Assembly: GCF_000196735.1 (NCBI RefSeq)
Contig: NC_014551.1
Coordinates: 3,405,001 to 3,469,000 of the forward strand
DNA: 64,000 nucleotides
Source: Bacillus amyloliquefaciens DSM 7 = ATCC 23350
GTDB lineage: Bacteria; Bacillota; Bacilli; Bacillales; Bacillaceae
Direction of reading: 5' to 3'
This document shows, piece after piece, positions 46,471 to 55,620 of the stretch (position 1 is the stretch's first letter; each line of letters starts with the position of its first letter). Below the pieces are notes generated by a model. It saw nothing but the letters and a program-made list of their open reading frames with translations. It was not told where the DNA came from and made no database searches. The position numbers and the translations under genes were made by a program.

Positions 46471-47648
46471 TTCATGATTCCCGTGCATTCGAGCATATGG
46501 CCGAATAAAACATTCCAATCCCGTCTTCGGGCCAATTCACGGCGCAATGCCTCGTAAGATCCGCCGCGATCCGCTGCCAAGAGCGATTCACAGGCTGCGA
46601 TGAAATCTGCGGGGTCGCTGCCTTCAACGTATTCATAAACATAAGGCCTTTTGATTTTGGCCGTAGAAGCAAGGTTGCAGCCGACAACCGGTTTGCCGGC
46701 AGCTAAAAATTCAAAAAGCTTGAGCGGAAATACCGCGTCATTATAAGGCGAATTTTTATAAGGCATAATGCCGATGTCGACGAGCTGCATATAGGACGGC
46801 ACTTCATTCGGCGCAGCAGGTCCCGACCAGATGACATTCGGCCGCTTCAGAAGCGACTTGAAATCCGGCTCATCCTCAGCCGTGTTCGGACCTACCAATA
46901 AAATCGTCCAATCCGGCCGTAAATCTGCCGTTTCCGCTAAAAGCGCGAAATCGAGCTTCGGTTTGATGCCGCCGATAAAACCGAGAACCGGCCCATTTCT
47001 TCCCTGTAAAATGTCTTCATCCGGGTGTTTATTTTCCTGTGAAAACAGGTCATATTCCACTCCGTTTTCAATGGTGAAGACCTTCTGGCGCGGGTTCTCC
47101 AGCTTTTTTCCGACCTCCTGATGAAGACAGTCAGATGTGCACGTAATGGAATCGGCACGCTGAATGATTCTCATTTCCGCCTGTTTTATGATATTTCTTC
47201 TGATATTTGACAGCACACCGGCACGTCCGCTGATCGGAGCCGCCCACAGATCACTGCAATCGTAAATCACTTCATCCCAAGGAAACAGTTCTGACAGAAG
47301 CGGAAAACCGGGGAAGGTGTACCATAAGCAGCAGCGGGCCCCTTCTCTTTCTTCCTTCAGCACGTTCAGCAATGGTGAAAGCTTATTCCTGTAGCAAAAA
47401 TCTGTATACCTGCCGAAGCGGAAAGCTTTCTGCTTCAGGAGATCCTTTACTGCGAACTGCCGGATTCCCTCGGCAATCCCAGTCATTTGCCCGTCATTTG
47501 CGCGCGGGGACGGACATACCCAAATGACGCTTTTCGTTTCTTTTTGCCTGGCGAGAAATTCAGCCAGCCGGTGCCGTCTGTATCTCAGCCGGTCATGACC
47601 CCATTCCGCCGCTCCGACGATTACGTGAATAATCGGTTCCACCTTCAT
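46452..47648 (-). CDS. tuaH: TuaH, teichuronic acid glycosyltransferase
   Basis: 398 residues from the ATG at 47648 (GAGGAG ribosome site). GT4-like fold: VIVGAAEWGHDRLRYRRHRL N-terminus, VLGFIGGIKPKLDFALLAE and the nucleotide-sugar site GIMPYKNSPYNDAVFPLKLF, EFLAAGKPVVG. It is the last gene of tuaA-H and should add one sugar of the GlcUA-GalNAc repeat. Exact donor is not shown by sequence. Confidence 0.92.
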   Translation of the reverse strand: MKVEPIIHVIVGAAEWGHDRLRYRRHRLAEFLARQKETKSVIWVCPSPRANDGQMTGIAEGIRQFAVKDLLKQKAFRFGRYTDFCYRNKLSPLLNVLKEEREGARCCLWYTFPGFPLLSELFPWDEVIYDCSDLWAAPISGRAGVLSNIRRNIIKQAEMRIIQRADSITCTSDCLHQEVGKKLENPRQKVFTIENGVEYDLFSQENKHPDEDILQGRNGPVLGFIGGIKPKLDFALLAETADLRPDWTILLVGPNTAEDEPDFKSLLKRPNVIWSGPAAPNEVPSYMQLVDIGIMPYKNSPYNDAVFPLKLFEFLAAGKPVVGCNLASTAKIKRPYVYEYVEGSDPADFIAACESLLAADRGGSYEALRRELARRRDWNVLFGHMLECTGIMKNAHSH

Positions 47649-47667
47649 CACCCAGCTCCTCTAACGC

Positions 47668-48426
47668 CTACAGTCTTTTCATGACCGCGTTTTTCGCATA
47701 TTGCATAAAACACCACGAAGCCTTGATAAAGTGCAGGCGCTCAATTTCTCTATAAACAAACCATGTTTTTTTGGCGGCTTTCCACTTGTTGCTTGAAATT
47801 GAATTCTGCACAAGCCTGTATTCTGAAAGGCACTCATTCAGGCCGTAAGCTGTAAATCCCCTTTTCAGAAGGGACAGCCATGTCGCCAAATCCTGCCGCG
47901 TTCTGATATCAGGCATTTGAATCTGCCCCGTCTGTTCTCTGTCAATCATGACCGTTAAACATCCGATAATCGTGTTTTTTAAAGCTTCATCATAGGACAG
48001 GCTTTCAGGCGCTTGAATCGTTTTGTCCGTCGGCGTTCCGTCCTGCTCCATGACGCTGTAGCCCGTGAATGAAAATGCACAGGACCGCTCTGACATAAAC
48101 GCCAGCTGTTTTTGAAGCTTTTCCTTTTTCCATCTGTCATCGCTGTCCAAAAATGCGACATAACGCCCCTTGGCATGCTCGAGGGCTGTATTTCTGGCAG
48201 CCGCGGCTCCCCGGTTTTTGTCTAAATAAACGACGCGGATCCGCTCATCCTTTTGTTCATATTGCCGTAAAATATCTCTCGTTCCGTCCGTTGAACAATC
48301 ATCCGCGATAATCATCTCCCAATGCGGGTGGCTTTGGTGTAAAACGGATTGAATCGTGTCTTCGATATATTCACTTGCATTATAAGACGGTGTAATGACA
48401 GATACGAAAGGTTTCCAGTTTGTCAT
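47668..48426 (-). CDS. tuaG: TuaG, family 2 glycosyltransferase
   Basis: 252 residues from the ATG at 48426 (GGAG 8 nt upstream). GT2 signature: VSVITPSYNASEYIEDTIQS, MIIADDCSTDGTRDIL, and the DXD metal site in YVAFLDSDDRWKKEKL. Cytoplasmic enzyme that assembles the teichuronic acid repeat. Located between tuaF and tuaH. Confidence 0.93.
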   Translation of the reverse strand: MTNWKPFVSVITPSYNASEYIEDTIQSVLHQSHPHWEMIIADDCSTDGTRDILRQYEQKDERIRVVYLDKNRGAAAARNTALEHAKGRYVAFLDSDDRWKKEKLQKQLAFMSERSCAFSFTGYSVMEQDGTPTDKTIQAPESLSYDEALKNTIIGCLTVMIDREQTGQIQMPDIRTRQDLATWLSLLKRGFTAYGLNECLSEYRLVQNSISSNKWKAAKKTWFVYREIERLHFIKASWCFMQYAKNAVMKRL

Positions 48427-48449
48427 GGTCACATCTCCATCGCAGATTT

Positions 48450-49130
48450 TTAAAAGGACTCTCTAAAAAACTCAGGAATGACAATGAACATAAATGCAAC
48501 TGCAATGCCGATCAAAACGCCCAGAACCGCTTTCTTTTTCGGCGGCATGCCCTGTCCCGCCGTTTCACTCACCGGCTCTGAATTAATGACGCCGGCAGCT
48601 TTCAGGTTCAGCTGTGTGTTTTTCAATTCGTATAAAAATCTTTCCTTATCCACTTTGGCATCCGCGCTGACGGTTTCTCCCTGAAGCGCGTCAATACTCT
48701 GACGAACCACTTTTGCCCGTTTTTCAAACAGCTCCTGATCATTCTTCAGAAAAGTCTTTATGACAGCCTGAAACACCGATTCGGCCTCCTGTTTGTCTTG
48801 GTCGCTGTAACTGACCGTGATCAATGAATCTGACTGTGTTTCGACAGTCAGTTTACTTTTTACGGCTGTTCTTTCTTCGTCTGTTTTTTCAGGCAGAGCC
48901 TGCTTTAAAAAAGTATCGCTCGTCAAAAGGAGCGGAATTTCTTTTGTGTTGTTATAAAGCGGATGATCATAATTTCCCGCGGCGATCGCGGCTGCCGATG
49001 TGAAACTGCTGGTTCCGGTGATTTTTGACGGCAATAGATAACCGGCCGCCCCTAGGACAACGGGCAGCGCAATGATCCAAATGATATTCTTTTTGATACG
49101 CCGGGTTAATCTTGTCAACATATCCTTCAT
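48450..49130 (-). CDS. tuaF: TuaF, Wzz-like chain-length protein
   Basis: 226 residues with an N-terminal helix (NIIWIIALPVVLGAAGYLLP), an extracytoplasmic coiled middle, and a C-terminal helix (AVLGVLIGIAVAFMFIVIPE). That two-helix topology fits polysaccharide co-polymerase (Wzz) proteins that set chain length. The ATG overlaps the tuaE stop (ATGA). Confidence 0.9.
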   Translation of the reverse strand: MKDMLTRLTRRIKKNIIWIIALPVVLGAAGYLLPSKITGTSSFTSAAAIAAGNYDHPLYNNTKEIPLLLTSDTFLKQALPEKTDEERTAVKSKLTVETQSDSLITVSYSDQDKQEAESVFQAVIKTFLKNDQELFEKRAKVVRQSIDALQGETVSADAKVDKERFLYELKNTQLNLKAAGVINSEPVSETAGQGMPPKKKAVLGVLIGIAVAFMFIVIPEFFRESF

Positions 49131-50614
49131 CTCGCATCTCCCTGTTTTTCATAGTACGCCGTAACGGCAGGCTCCTTTTGTAAACGCCTCAGAATATTGA
49201 CCGCCGCAATCACGAGTGAGAGAAATACCCAGTGAAAAAATAAATTTGATACGGAGCTTGGGCTGATGCTGCTTACCAAAAAACCGGCCATCGCCGTGAT
49301 AAGTCCTTCTGTGATCAGTCTTGACTGATTTTCCGTTTTTCTTTCATGCCATTTATAAAGTGTCCAAAAAAGGAACAAGTAGACTGTCAGATAGCCGAGC
49401 ATCGTAAGCACGCCGAAGTTAGCCATAATCTCGACGAGCCAGTTGTGCACTTCAGCTACGCCGCCCGTATCATACACGGGCTCAGCTTTTAAATAGTACG
49501 AGACGTTTCCCGCACCCACTCCGAACCCCCAGGAATCAATCACGTAGTGAAAGGCGTTCTTTAAAAGATTCGCCCGCGCGAGGTTCGATGGAAGCGGGTG
49601 CTGTCCCGGCATCGCCTGCGGAGCTGAAAAGAGATTCAAGAAGGCATTGGTGATACGGCCCGCAAATAAAAGCGCAAAGAGCGCAGCACCCGCCCCCGCA
49701 GCGTACAGCGCGAGTTTTTTCAGCAGGGAAGGCAGCAGGATGAAGACGTATACAGCCGCCCCCGCGCATATGCCCAGCAAACTCGCGCGCGAACCGGTCA
49801 AAATGATTAAATACAAAGCGCAGATCGCAAAGAGCAGGCTGACGGCCTTCACATAACCGTTTTTCATATTTTTCACCGCCGCCGCGTACAGAAAGAAACT
49901 GATGCATAAAAACGTCGCGAAATCATTTTGATTAAAGAAAACGGACGTCGGATAATGCTGTTTGTACTGCGGCCCGTTATAAAGCGTGGAGCTCGGCAGA
50001 TGGTGATGTGTAAAATGATTGTAAAAGCCGATCGCCATCACAAAAATGGTCATCACAAGCCATATGCCGTAAAAAACCATCAGCTGATCAAGGCGCTGAA
50101 TAAACATGACGACGAGATAAATCAAAAACATGCCCATCGCCATTAAAGCTAAATATTTAATCCCGTACGTCACGGATTTTGCCCACAATAGCGATATGAG
50201 ACCGTATGTAAACCATAAGGCGAAAAACATCAGAACCCCTTTTACATTCACCCGATTCCATCTGTCAATATGATGCCGGTTTGTCAGGATGCCGGCGATG
50301 TGAAGGGCGCCCGCCCCGATTAATAACAGCCGGTATATAAATAAGCTGAAAAAACCGAGATGGATGGCAAAGAAGGCCTGATTCAGAAATGTACACGCGA
50401 TCAGTATATAAATGAGCCCCATAAACATCCGGCCGTTTGTTGTAAAGGCGGATATCAAAGCAAGTCCGGCAATACCGATCATGGCGGCAAGCAGCAGCAC
50501 GGTGAATTTTCCAAAACCGGCATCCGCTCTGACCGCCTCCAGCATGATGAATACTCCTGTAATGACAGCGGCAAGCAGCACTAGAACATGTGCCGCTGAA
50601 CGTTTGATACTCAC
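49127..50614 (-). CDS. tuaE: TuaE, Wzy-like teichuronic acid polymerase
   Basis: 495 residues with about twelve membrane helices and an O-antigen ligase/Wzy-type segment (LIILTGSRASLLGICAGAAV, WGFGVGAGNVSYYLKAEPVY, VAEVHNWLVEIMANFGVLTM). It is expected to polymerise lipid-linked repeats outside the membrane after flipping by TuaB. GTG start with AAGGGG 8 nt upstream. Confidence 0.92.
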   Translation of the reverse strand: MSIKRSAAHVLVLLAAVITGVFIMLEAVRADAGFGKFTVLLLAAMIGIAGLALISAFTTNGRMFMGLIYILIACTFLNQAFFAIHLGFFSLFIYRLLLIGAGALHIAGILTNRHHIDRWNRVNVKGVLMFFALWFTYGLISLLWAKSVTYGIKYLALMAMGMFLIYLVVMFIQRLDQLMVFYGIWLVMTIFVMAIGFYNHFTHHHLPSSTLYNGPQYKQHYPTSVFFNQNDFATFLCISFFLYAAAVKNMKNGYVKAVSLLFAICALYLIILTGSRASLLGICAGAAVYVFILLPSLLKKLALYAAGAGAALFALLFAGRITNAFLNLFSAPQAMPGQHPLPSNLARANLLKNAFHYVIDSWGFGVGAGNVSYYLKAEPVYDTGGVAEVHNWLVEIMANFGVLTMLGYLTVYLFLFWTLYKWHERKTENQSRLITEGLITAMAGFLVSSISPSSVSNLFFHWVFLSLVIAAVNILRRLQKEPAVTAYYEKQGDAR

Positions 50615-50680
50615 ATGGCAAACCCCTTTCCAAAACCGGCAGCCGAGCCGGGCTGCCGAGAGCCTGAAAACAAATCTTTT

Positions 50681-52021
50681 CTATCTTGCCAATTCTTTTA
50701 TTTGCCGGTCGGCATGAACCGCGGGACGTCCGACGGAATGATAAGTGAATCCTGAAACCCTCATATATTCCAGCGGGAATATATTTCTGCCGTCAATGAT
50801 GACCGGCCGTTTGAGCAGCTGCTTCGCCCTCTGAAGATCCATCTCCTTGACTTCCGGCCAATCAGTTGTAATCAGGCATGCGTCCGCGTTTTCGATGGCA
50901 CTGTACAGCTCTGTGTGATATTCAATGCCGCCGTCTCCTAATACAGCAGACGCTTCGGGAATCGCGATCGGATCATACGCTTTCACGTGAGCGCCCTGCT
51001 CTTTAAGACTTGAGATGATATCAAGAGCCGGGGCGGAGCGGACGTCATTTGTGTGCGGTTTAAAAGCCAGCCCCAGTACGGCCACGGTTTTCCCCTTTAC
51101 CGGACCGATGACGCGGTTCAATTTTTCCGTAATGCGTAGCCGCTGCTTTTGATTGGTTTCAATGACTGCTTCCATCATTTGAAACGGATAGCCTGCGGCG
51201 TTTGCGATATGCAATAAAGCGGTTGTATCTTTCGGAAAGCAGGAGCCTCCGAACCCAATACCCGCCTGCAGAAATTTATTCCCGATGCGGCTGTCTAGGC
51301 CGACGCCTTCTGACACGTGAGAAATGTCCGCCCCGACACGTTCGCAAATATTGGCGATATCGTTAATAAAGGATATTTTTGCGGCTAAAAAAGCATTTGC
51401 GGCATACTTAATCATTTCCGCGCTTTCAAGATTGGTCTTTACGATTTTTGTACGGAACGGCTTATGAAGCTCTTCAATAACCGAAGCGGCATGTTCGCTT
51501 GTGGCGCCGATGACCGCCCGCTCCATTTCCATCGTATCCCGCACTGCCGAGCCTTCGCGGAGGAATTCAGGATTTGACACGACATCAAACGGATGGTTTC
51601 CCTTCGACGCTTCGCTGACGATTTGGTAAACGAGCTTCCCCGTCCCGACCGGAACGGTGCTTTTGTTGACAATGATTTTGTATCCGTTCAGCTGTTCTCC
51701 GATTGTCTGCGCCGCTGCCTTAATATAGGTCAGATCGGCTTCACCCGTATTTGACATCGGCGTCCCGACGGCGATATAGATGATATCAGCGGCTTTCACA
51801 GCCGACTCAATTTCAGCCGTAAAGGATAAACGCCCGGCACTGACATTTTTTTCAGCTAATTCCTCAAGCCCCGGTTCATATATCGGGATGACTCCGTTTT
51901 GCAAGCTTCTGATTTTCGCTTCATTGATGTCGCAGCAAGTCACATGATTGCCGATTTCCGCAAAACAAGTTCCAGATACAAGACCTACATACCCTGTTCC
52001 TAATACAGCGATTTTTTTCAC
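50681..52021 (-). CDS. tuaD: TuaD, UDP-glucose 6-dehydrogenase
   Basis: 446 residues. N-terminal NAD site (KIAVLGTGYVGLVSGTCFAE), SKSTVPVGTG substrate loop, catalytic Cys in GIGFGGSCFPKDTTALLH, and a C-terminal UDP-binding domain (AVLGLAFKPHTNDVRSAPAL). It oxidises UDP-glucose, made by GtaB in this window, to UDP-glucuronate, the acidic sugar of teichuronic acid. Confidence 0.96.
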   Translation of the reverse strand: MKKIAVLGTGYVGLVSGTCFAEIGNHVTCCDINEAKIRSLQNGVIPIYEPGLEELAEKNVSAGRLSFTAEIESAVKAADIIYIAVGTPMSNTGEADLTYIKAAAQTIGEQLNGYKIIVNKSTVPVGTGKLVYQIVSEASKGNHPFDVVSNPEFLREGSAVRDTMEMERAVIGATSEHAASVIEELHKPFRTKIVKTNLESAEMIKYAANAFLAAKISFINDIANICERVGADISHVSEGVGLDSRIGNKFLQAGIGFGGSCFPKDTTALLHIANAAGYPFQMMEAVIETNQKQRLRITEKLNRVIGPVKGKTVAVLGLAFKPHTNDVRSAPALDIISSLKEQGAHVKAYDPIAIPEASAVLGDGGIEYHTELYSAIENADACLITTDWPEVKEMDLQRAKQLLKRPVIIDGRNIFPLEYMRVSGFTYHSVGRPAVHADRQIKELAR

Positions 52022-52025
52022 AGCT

Positions 52026-53222
52026 TCATCCCTCTTTCGAAAGGTTCTCCTCTTGCCCGGCCCGGTTCATTACGGTCCGGTATTTCTCTTTCAGCGCTTT
52101 CGCGTTTTGGCTTGCGTCAAAATACGTGCGGACGGTTTGATAAAGTTCATCGGCAGTTTGCGGCGTCCAAGCCGCTCCTTCATCATATTGCCGAATGGAT
52201 TCCGCCAGCGTTTCGGGTGAACCCGGTCTGATCAGCAAACGCCGGTATTTACCGAATAATGAAGCGACACCCCCGACATCGGTGCAAATCACCGGCACCT
52301 TCAGAGCGAGCGCCTCAATGACCACAGTCGGCATACCTTCACTGTAGGACGGCAGCGCCATGATATCCGACGCCAGCAGATAATCCTGTATCTTGTCATT
52401 CGGCACTTGCCCCGTTACGATGTGAGCGGCTTCCCGCAATGAGGATTTGGCGGGTCCGTCACCGACAAATACGGCTTCAAATCTTTGGTCCAATGACTGA
52501 ACGGCTTTTGATAAGTCGAAAACACCTTTTTCTTTGACAAGCCTGCCGATAAACACGATCAGCTTTTTATCAGAAGGAAGACCTAGCCGTTTTCTGATGG
52601 CTTCTTTCGTCTCATTCCTTTTTTGGAAGGCGTCAATCGTGATGCCGATCGGGAGCACGCTGCAATCCGCTTCGCTGAGCTTTTTCATTTGTTCCCGCAG
52701 ACTGCCGCTGACGGCATAAATATCAGCAGCCTCCCGGACCGCAAGTGTAAATGCGCGATGAGCGCTTTTGCTGTAATGCGGATAGACATTGACATCACTG
52801 CCATGCAATGTCAGAACATACGGAATTCCCAAGGCCTTTGAGACAATGGCGGCCGCTCCTCCTGACGGCATGGCGAAATGCGCGTGAATCAGATCGGGCT
52901 TCAGGCCGTGCTTTTTGATCGCGGAAAGAACCGATGCCGCCATTCTTTTATGCGGCTGCGCCCATTTCAGCTGCCCGGGAACCGCCCGATAAAACGGCCG
53001 GTGGACGGACACGCCTTTCCGCCATTCATGCGCAGGCCTTATATCCTTTTGCCGATATGTCTTTTTCAGCATCCGGAATGGCGCAGCGAGCTTCGGCCGC
53101 GGACAAATGACGGTCATCTCCGCGCCGAGCTTTCTCAGTTCTTGTGCCTGCGTCTCATGAAAAACGCCTTCTCCCGGCTTTTCACTGCTCGGATATACAC
53201 TTGTCATCCACAATACCTTCAT
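52026..53222 (-). CDS. tuaC: TuaC, GT4 glycosyltransferase
   Basis: 398 residues. GT4 features: VLWMTSVYPSSEKPGEGVFH, a GT4-N domain ending at YVLTLHGSDVNVYPHYSK, then KKLIVFIGRLVKEKGVFDLS and the donor site MALPSYSEGMPTVVIEALAL. Overlaps the tuaB stop by 4 nt (ATGA). It probably adds the first or second sugar onto the TuaA product. Confidence 0.93.
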   Translation of the reverse strand: MKVLWMTSVYPSSEKPGEGVFHETQAQELRKLGAEMTVICPRPKLAAPFRMLKKTYRQKDIRPAHEWRKGVSVHRPFYRAVPGQLKWAQPHKRMAASVLSAIKKHGLKPDLIHAHFAMPSGGAAAIVSKALGIPYVLTLHGSDVNVYPHYSKSAHRAFTLAVREAADIYAVSGSLREQMKKLSEADCSVLPIGITIDAFQKRNETKEAIRKRLGLPSDKKLIVFIGRLVKEKGVFDLSKAVQSLDQRFEAVFVGDGPAKSSLREAAHIVTGQVPNDKIQDYLLASDIMALPSYSEGMPTVVIEALALKVPVICTDVGGVASLFGKYRRLLIRPGSPETLAESIRQYDEGAAWTPQTADELYQTVRTYFDASQNAKALKEKYRTVMNRAGQEENLSKEG

Positions 53223-54667
53223 AGCAAACGCCCTTTTCTTAATTTACTTTTCATATGCGGATAAGCTTTTCCTAACAGGAATAAATAGCACAATGCGCCG
53301 CAGGCTACTGAGATCGCCAGACGCAGCTTTACATCAAGGCTGATCCGCTCGGTGCCGAAGCTGGCTGTAAAAGCGATGACACCCATTGCCGCCGTAAGCA
53401 GAAACGGTTTGGCCACGGCTTTGAAATAAGCCGACAGACGCAGTTTAATGACATATGCCAACAGCCAGCGCCCGATCAGGAAATTCAGGATGCTGATGAA
53501 AGCGTACGTCCAGGCTACAGTCAAGAGGCTGCCGGACAGCACGGCGGCGTATAAAGACGCACCATACAGCAGCATCACCCCGGCATCCCAATAAAACGCC
53601 AGATCAGCCCGCCCTTTTGCCAGCAGCACTGATCCGTTCGGGTTCATCAGGACCCTTAAAATCCCGACGATGGCGAGAACGTTTAAGACTGGGACAGCCG
53701 TAAGCCATTTTTCTCCGAAAACCGAAGCCACGAATGCATCCGATACTGAAACCAAACCGAGCAAAAGCGGAAAAGAAATCAGCGCGAGCATTTTGGTCAT
53801 ATTGAGAAATCCTTCTCTGATGACGCTGTTTTCATGCTTGTTTTTCGCAAAGACGGGAAATGCCACTCTTGTAATGATCGGATTAATCTTTAATACCGGA
53901 AGCGTGACGATCTGATAGGCCAAATTGTAAATGCCGAGCGCCTCCGCGCCGATAAAACTGCCGATCAGAATCATATCAATATTCGCCCCGAGCCGGTTCA
54001 CAAGCCGGGAAGACAGCTGAAAGGCCCCGAAAGAAAAGAAACCTTTCATCCCCTTCAGATCAAAAACAAACGCCGGCCTCCATGTTTTTCTGCAGGATAT
54101 CCAGTACAGAAGACCTTTTGACGATTGCAGCAGCACCTGAGAAATCACATACGCGAGAATCGGATCGGTATAAAAAACCGCAGCCGCCAAATAAACGAAG
54201 GACAGCACATTTGAAAAGATTTCAATCTTGCTTAACGTGTTAAACGCCAGCGCTTTTTGCAGCATATACTGATATTGCTGGCCGATCGGTGCGATTAAAA
54301 ACATGACGGCCAGCACGCGGATCAAATAGGCAAGCTCCTCCCGCCGATAAAAATCGGCAATGAGCGGACTGCTGAAAAACAGAAGCGCAAACAGCGCAAG
54401 TCCCGTTATGATATTCAGCCAGTACAGGGAAGACATCTGTTTTTCAGTTACATGATCTTTTTGAATGAGCGCGGCGCCAAAGCCCATATCAAGCGCAATT
54501 TGGGCAAACACCACAACCGTTGTGATCATGCCGACAAGGCCGAATTCAGCCAGTGACATGACCCGCCCGAGCAAGGCGAATTGAACGACTTGAATGACCG
54601 TAATACACGCTGTCGAAATACTTGTCCATTTAGCGCCGCGCAAGATTTGATTTGTAATACTAGGCAT
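53219..54667 (-). CDS. tuaB: TuaB, Wzx-like flippase
   Basis: 482 residues from the ATG at 54667 (PSITNQILRGAKWTSISTAC; AGTAGGG site). About twelve to fourteen helices; MATE/Wzx-type polysaccharide transporter with typical FGLVGMITTVVVFAQIALDM and IEIFSNVLSFVYLAAAV. It flips lipid-linked teichuronic acid repeats outward. An in-frame start 54 nt upstream adds an unrelated N-terminus. Confidence 0.93.
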   Translation of the reverse strand: MPSITNQILRGAKWTSISTACITVIQVVQFALLGRVMSLAEFGLVGMITTVVVFAQIALDMGFGAALIQKDHVTEKQMSSLYWLNIITGLALFALLFFSSPLIADFYRREELAYLIRVLAVMFLIAPIGQQYQYMLQKALAFNTLSKIEIFSNVLSFVYLAAAVFYTDPILAYVISQVLLQSSKGLLYWISCRKTWRPAFVFDLKGMKGFFSFGAFQLSSRLVNRLGANIDMILIGSFIGAEALGIYNLAYQIVTLPVLKINPIITRVAFPVFAKNKHENSVIREGFLNMTKMLALISFPLLLGLVSVSDAFVASVFGEKWLTAVPVLNVLAIVGILRVLMNPNGSVLLAKGRADLAFYWDAGVMLLYGASLYAAVLSGSLLTVAWTYAFISILNFLIGRWLLAYVIKLRLSAYFKAVAKPFLLTAAMGVIAFTASFGTERISLDVKLRLAISVACGALCYLFLLGKAYPHMKSKLRKGRLL

Positions 54668-54704
54668 CGTTTTCCCTACTTTTTTGTCTGCTGACCAGAA
54701 TTTT

Positions 54705-55346
54705 CTATCGTGCCCCGTCACCGGTCCAGATCACTTTGCACGTTTTGAGCATAATCTTCAGTTCCAATGAAAAGGTCAGGTTTCGGATATAATATAAGTC
54801 AAACATCAGCTTTTCCCTCGGTGTCATGTCATATCCCCCGTTGACCTGCGCCCAGCCGCTTAATCCAGGCTTAACAGCCAGCCGCTCCGTAAATCCGGGA
54901 ATCTCAGCCTGAAACTGTTCCGTAAAAACGGGCCGTTCGGGACGCGGGCCGATCAGGCTCATTTCTCCCCGCAGCACATTTAACAGCTGCGGCAGCTCAT
55001 CAATACGGGTCCTTCTGATAAAAGCGCCGACCTTTGTTACGCGGGGGTCCTTTTTCAGCGCCCAGACCGCCCCCGATTTTTCAGCATCTATTTTCATAGA
55101 GCGGAGCTTATACAAATAAAACGGCTTCCCGTCTTTGCCTACCCGCTCCTGCTTATAAAAAGCCGGGCCGGGCGACTCCAAACGAATCAGTATGGAGAAC
55201 AGGCCCATTACCGGGAGTGCCGCCAAAAGCCCCGCAAGCGCAAACACAATGTCCATGAATCGCTTAAAAGCTAAATAACGGGCCGTTCTTTCCGTTACGG
55301 CAGCGGAAGTCCCCTGCCGCACTGCATAGTTATTATTTACATTCAT
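54705..55346 (-). CDS. tuaA: TuaA, undecaprenyl-phosphate sugar-1-phosphate transferase
   Basis: 213 residues from the ATG at 55346; a GTG at 55364 (GAGGTG 7 nt upstream) is an alternative start. PglC/WcaJ-type monotopic transferase: [20 protein letters not shown] anchor, [61 protein letters not shown] and [17 protein letters not shown]. It starts each repeat on undecaprenyl phosphate. First gene of tuaA-H, controlled by PhoP-like repeats upstream. Confidence 0.92.
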   Translation of the reverse strand: MNVNNNYAVRQGTSAAVTERTARYLAFKRFMDIVFALAGLLAALPVMGLFSILIRLESPGPAFYKQERVGKDGKPFYLYKLRSMKIDAEKSGAVWALKKDPRVTKVGAFIRRTRIDELPQLLNVLRGEMSLIGPRPERPVFTEQFQAEIPGFTERLAVKPGLSGWAQVNGGYDMTPREKLMFDLYYIRNLTFSLELKIMLKTCKVIWTGDGAR

Positions 55347-55455
55347 GCTTTTCTCTGCTCCCACTGACACACACCTCACGATTTGTTGGGATGTTTGATG
55401 ACCTATGCCGTGAGTTTAGCAGATGGATGTTAATTGGAAGTAAAGGAAACGTTAA

Positions 55456-55496
55456 TGTTTATTAGAATGTTTCGATTATTGTTTTTTTATTGTAAA
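55456..55496 (-). promoter_or_regulatory. PhoP-like box array upstream of tuaA
   Basis: Minus strand TTTACA, AAAACA, GAAACA and TAAACA with ACA at 11-, 12- and 12-nt steps; TT(A/C/T)ACA repeats at this period are the PhoP box pattern. About 110 bp upstream of the tuaA ATG. Confidence 0.65.
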
Positions 55497-55568
55497 TCTA
55501 TTCATATCCATAAACGGCGGTTACTATAATTAGAAAATGATAATGATGAGCGCGTAACAGCGCAAAAA

Positions 55569-55596
55569 GCCTGCCGGTCAATTCTGACCGGCAGGC
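55569..55596 (-). terminator. Terminator of lytABC
   Basis: Perfect 12-bp stem GCCTGCCGGTCA / TGACCGGCAGGC, 4-nt loop, T-run on the minus strand. Confidence 0.92.
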
Positions 55597-55620
55597 TCCG
55601 TACAAAAATATATAAAAGGT

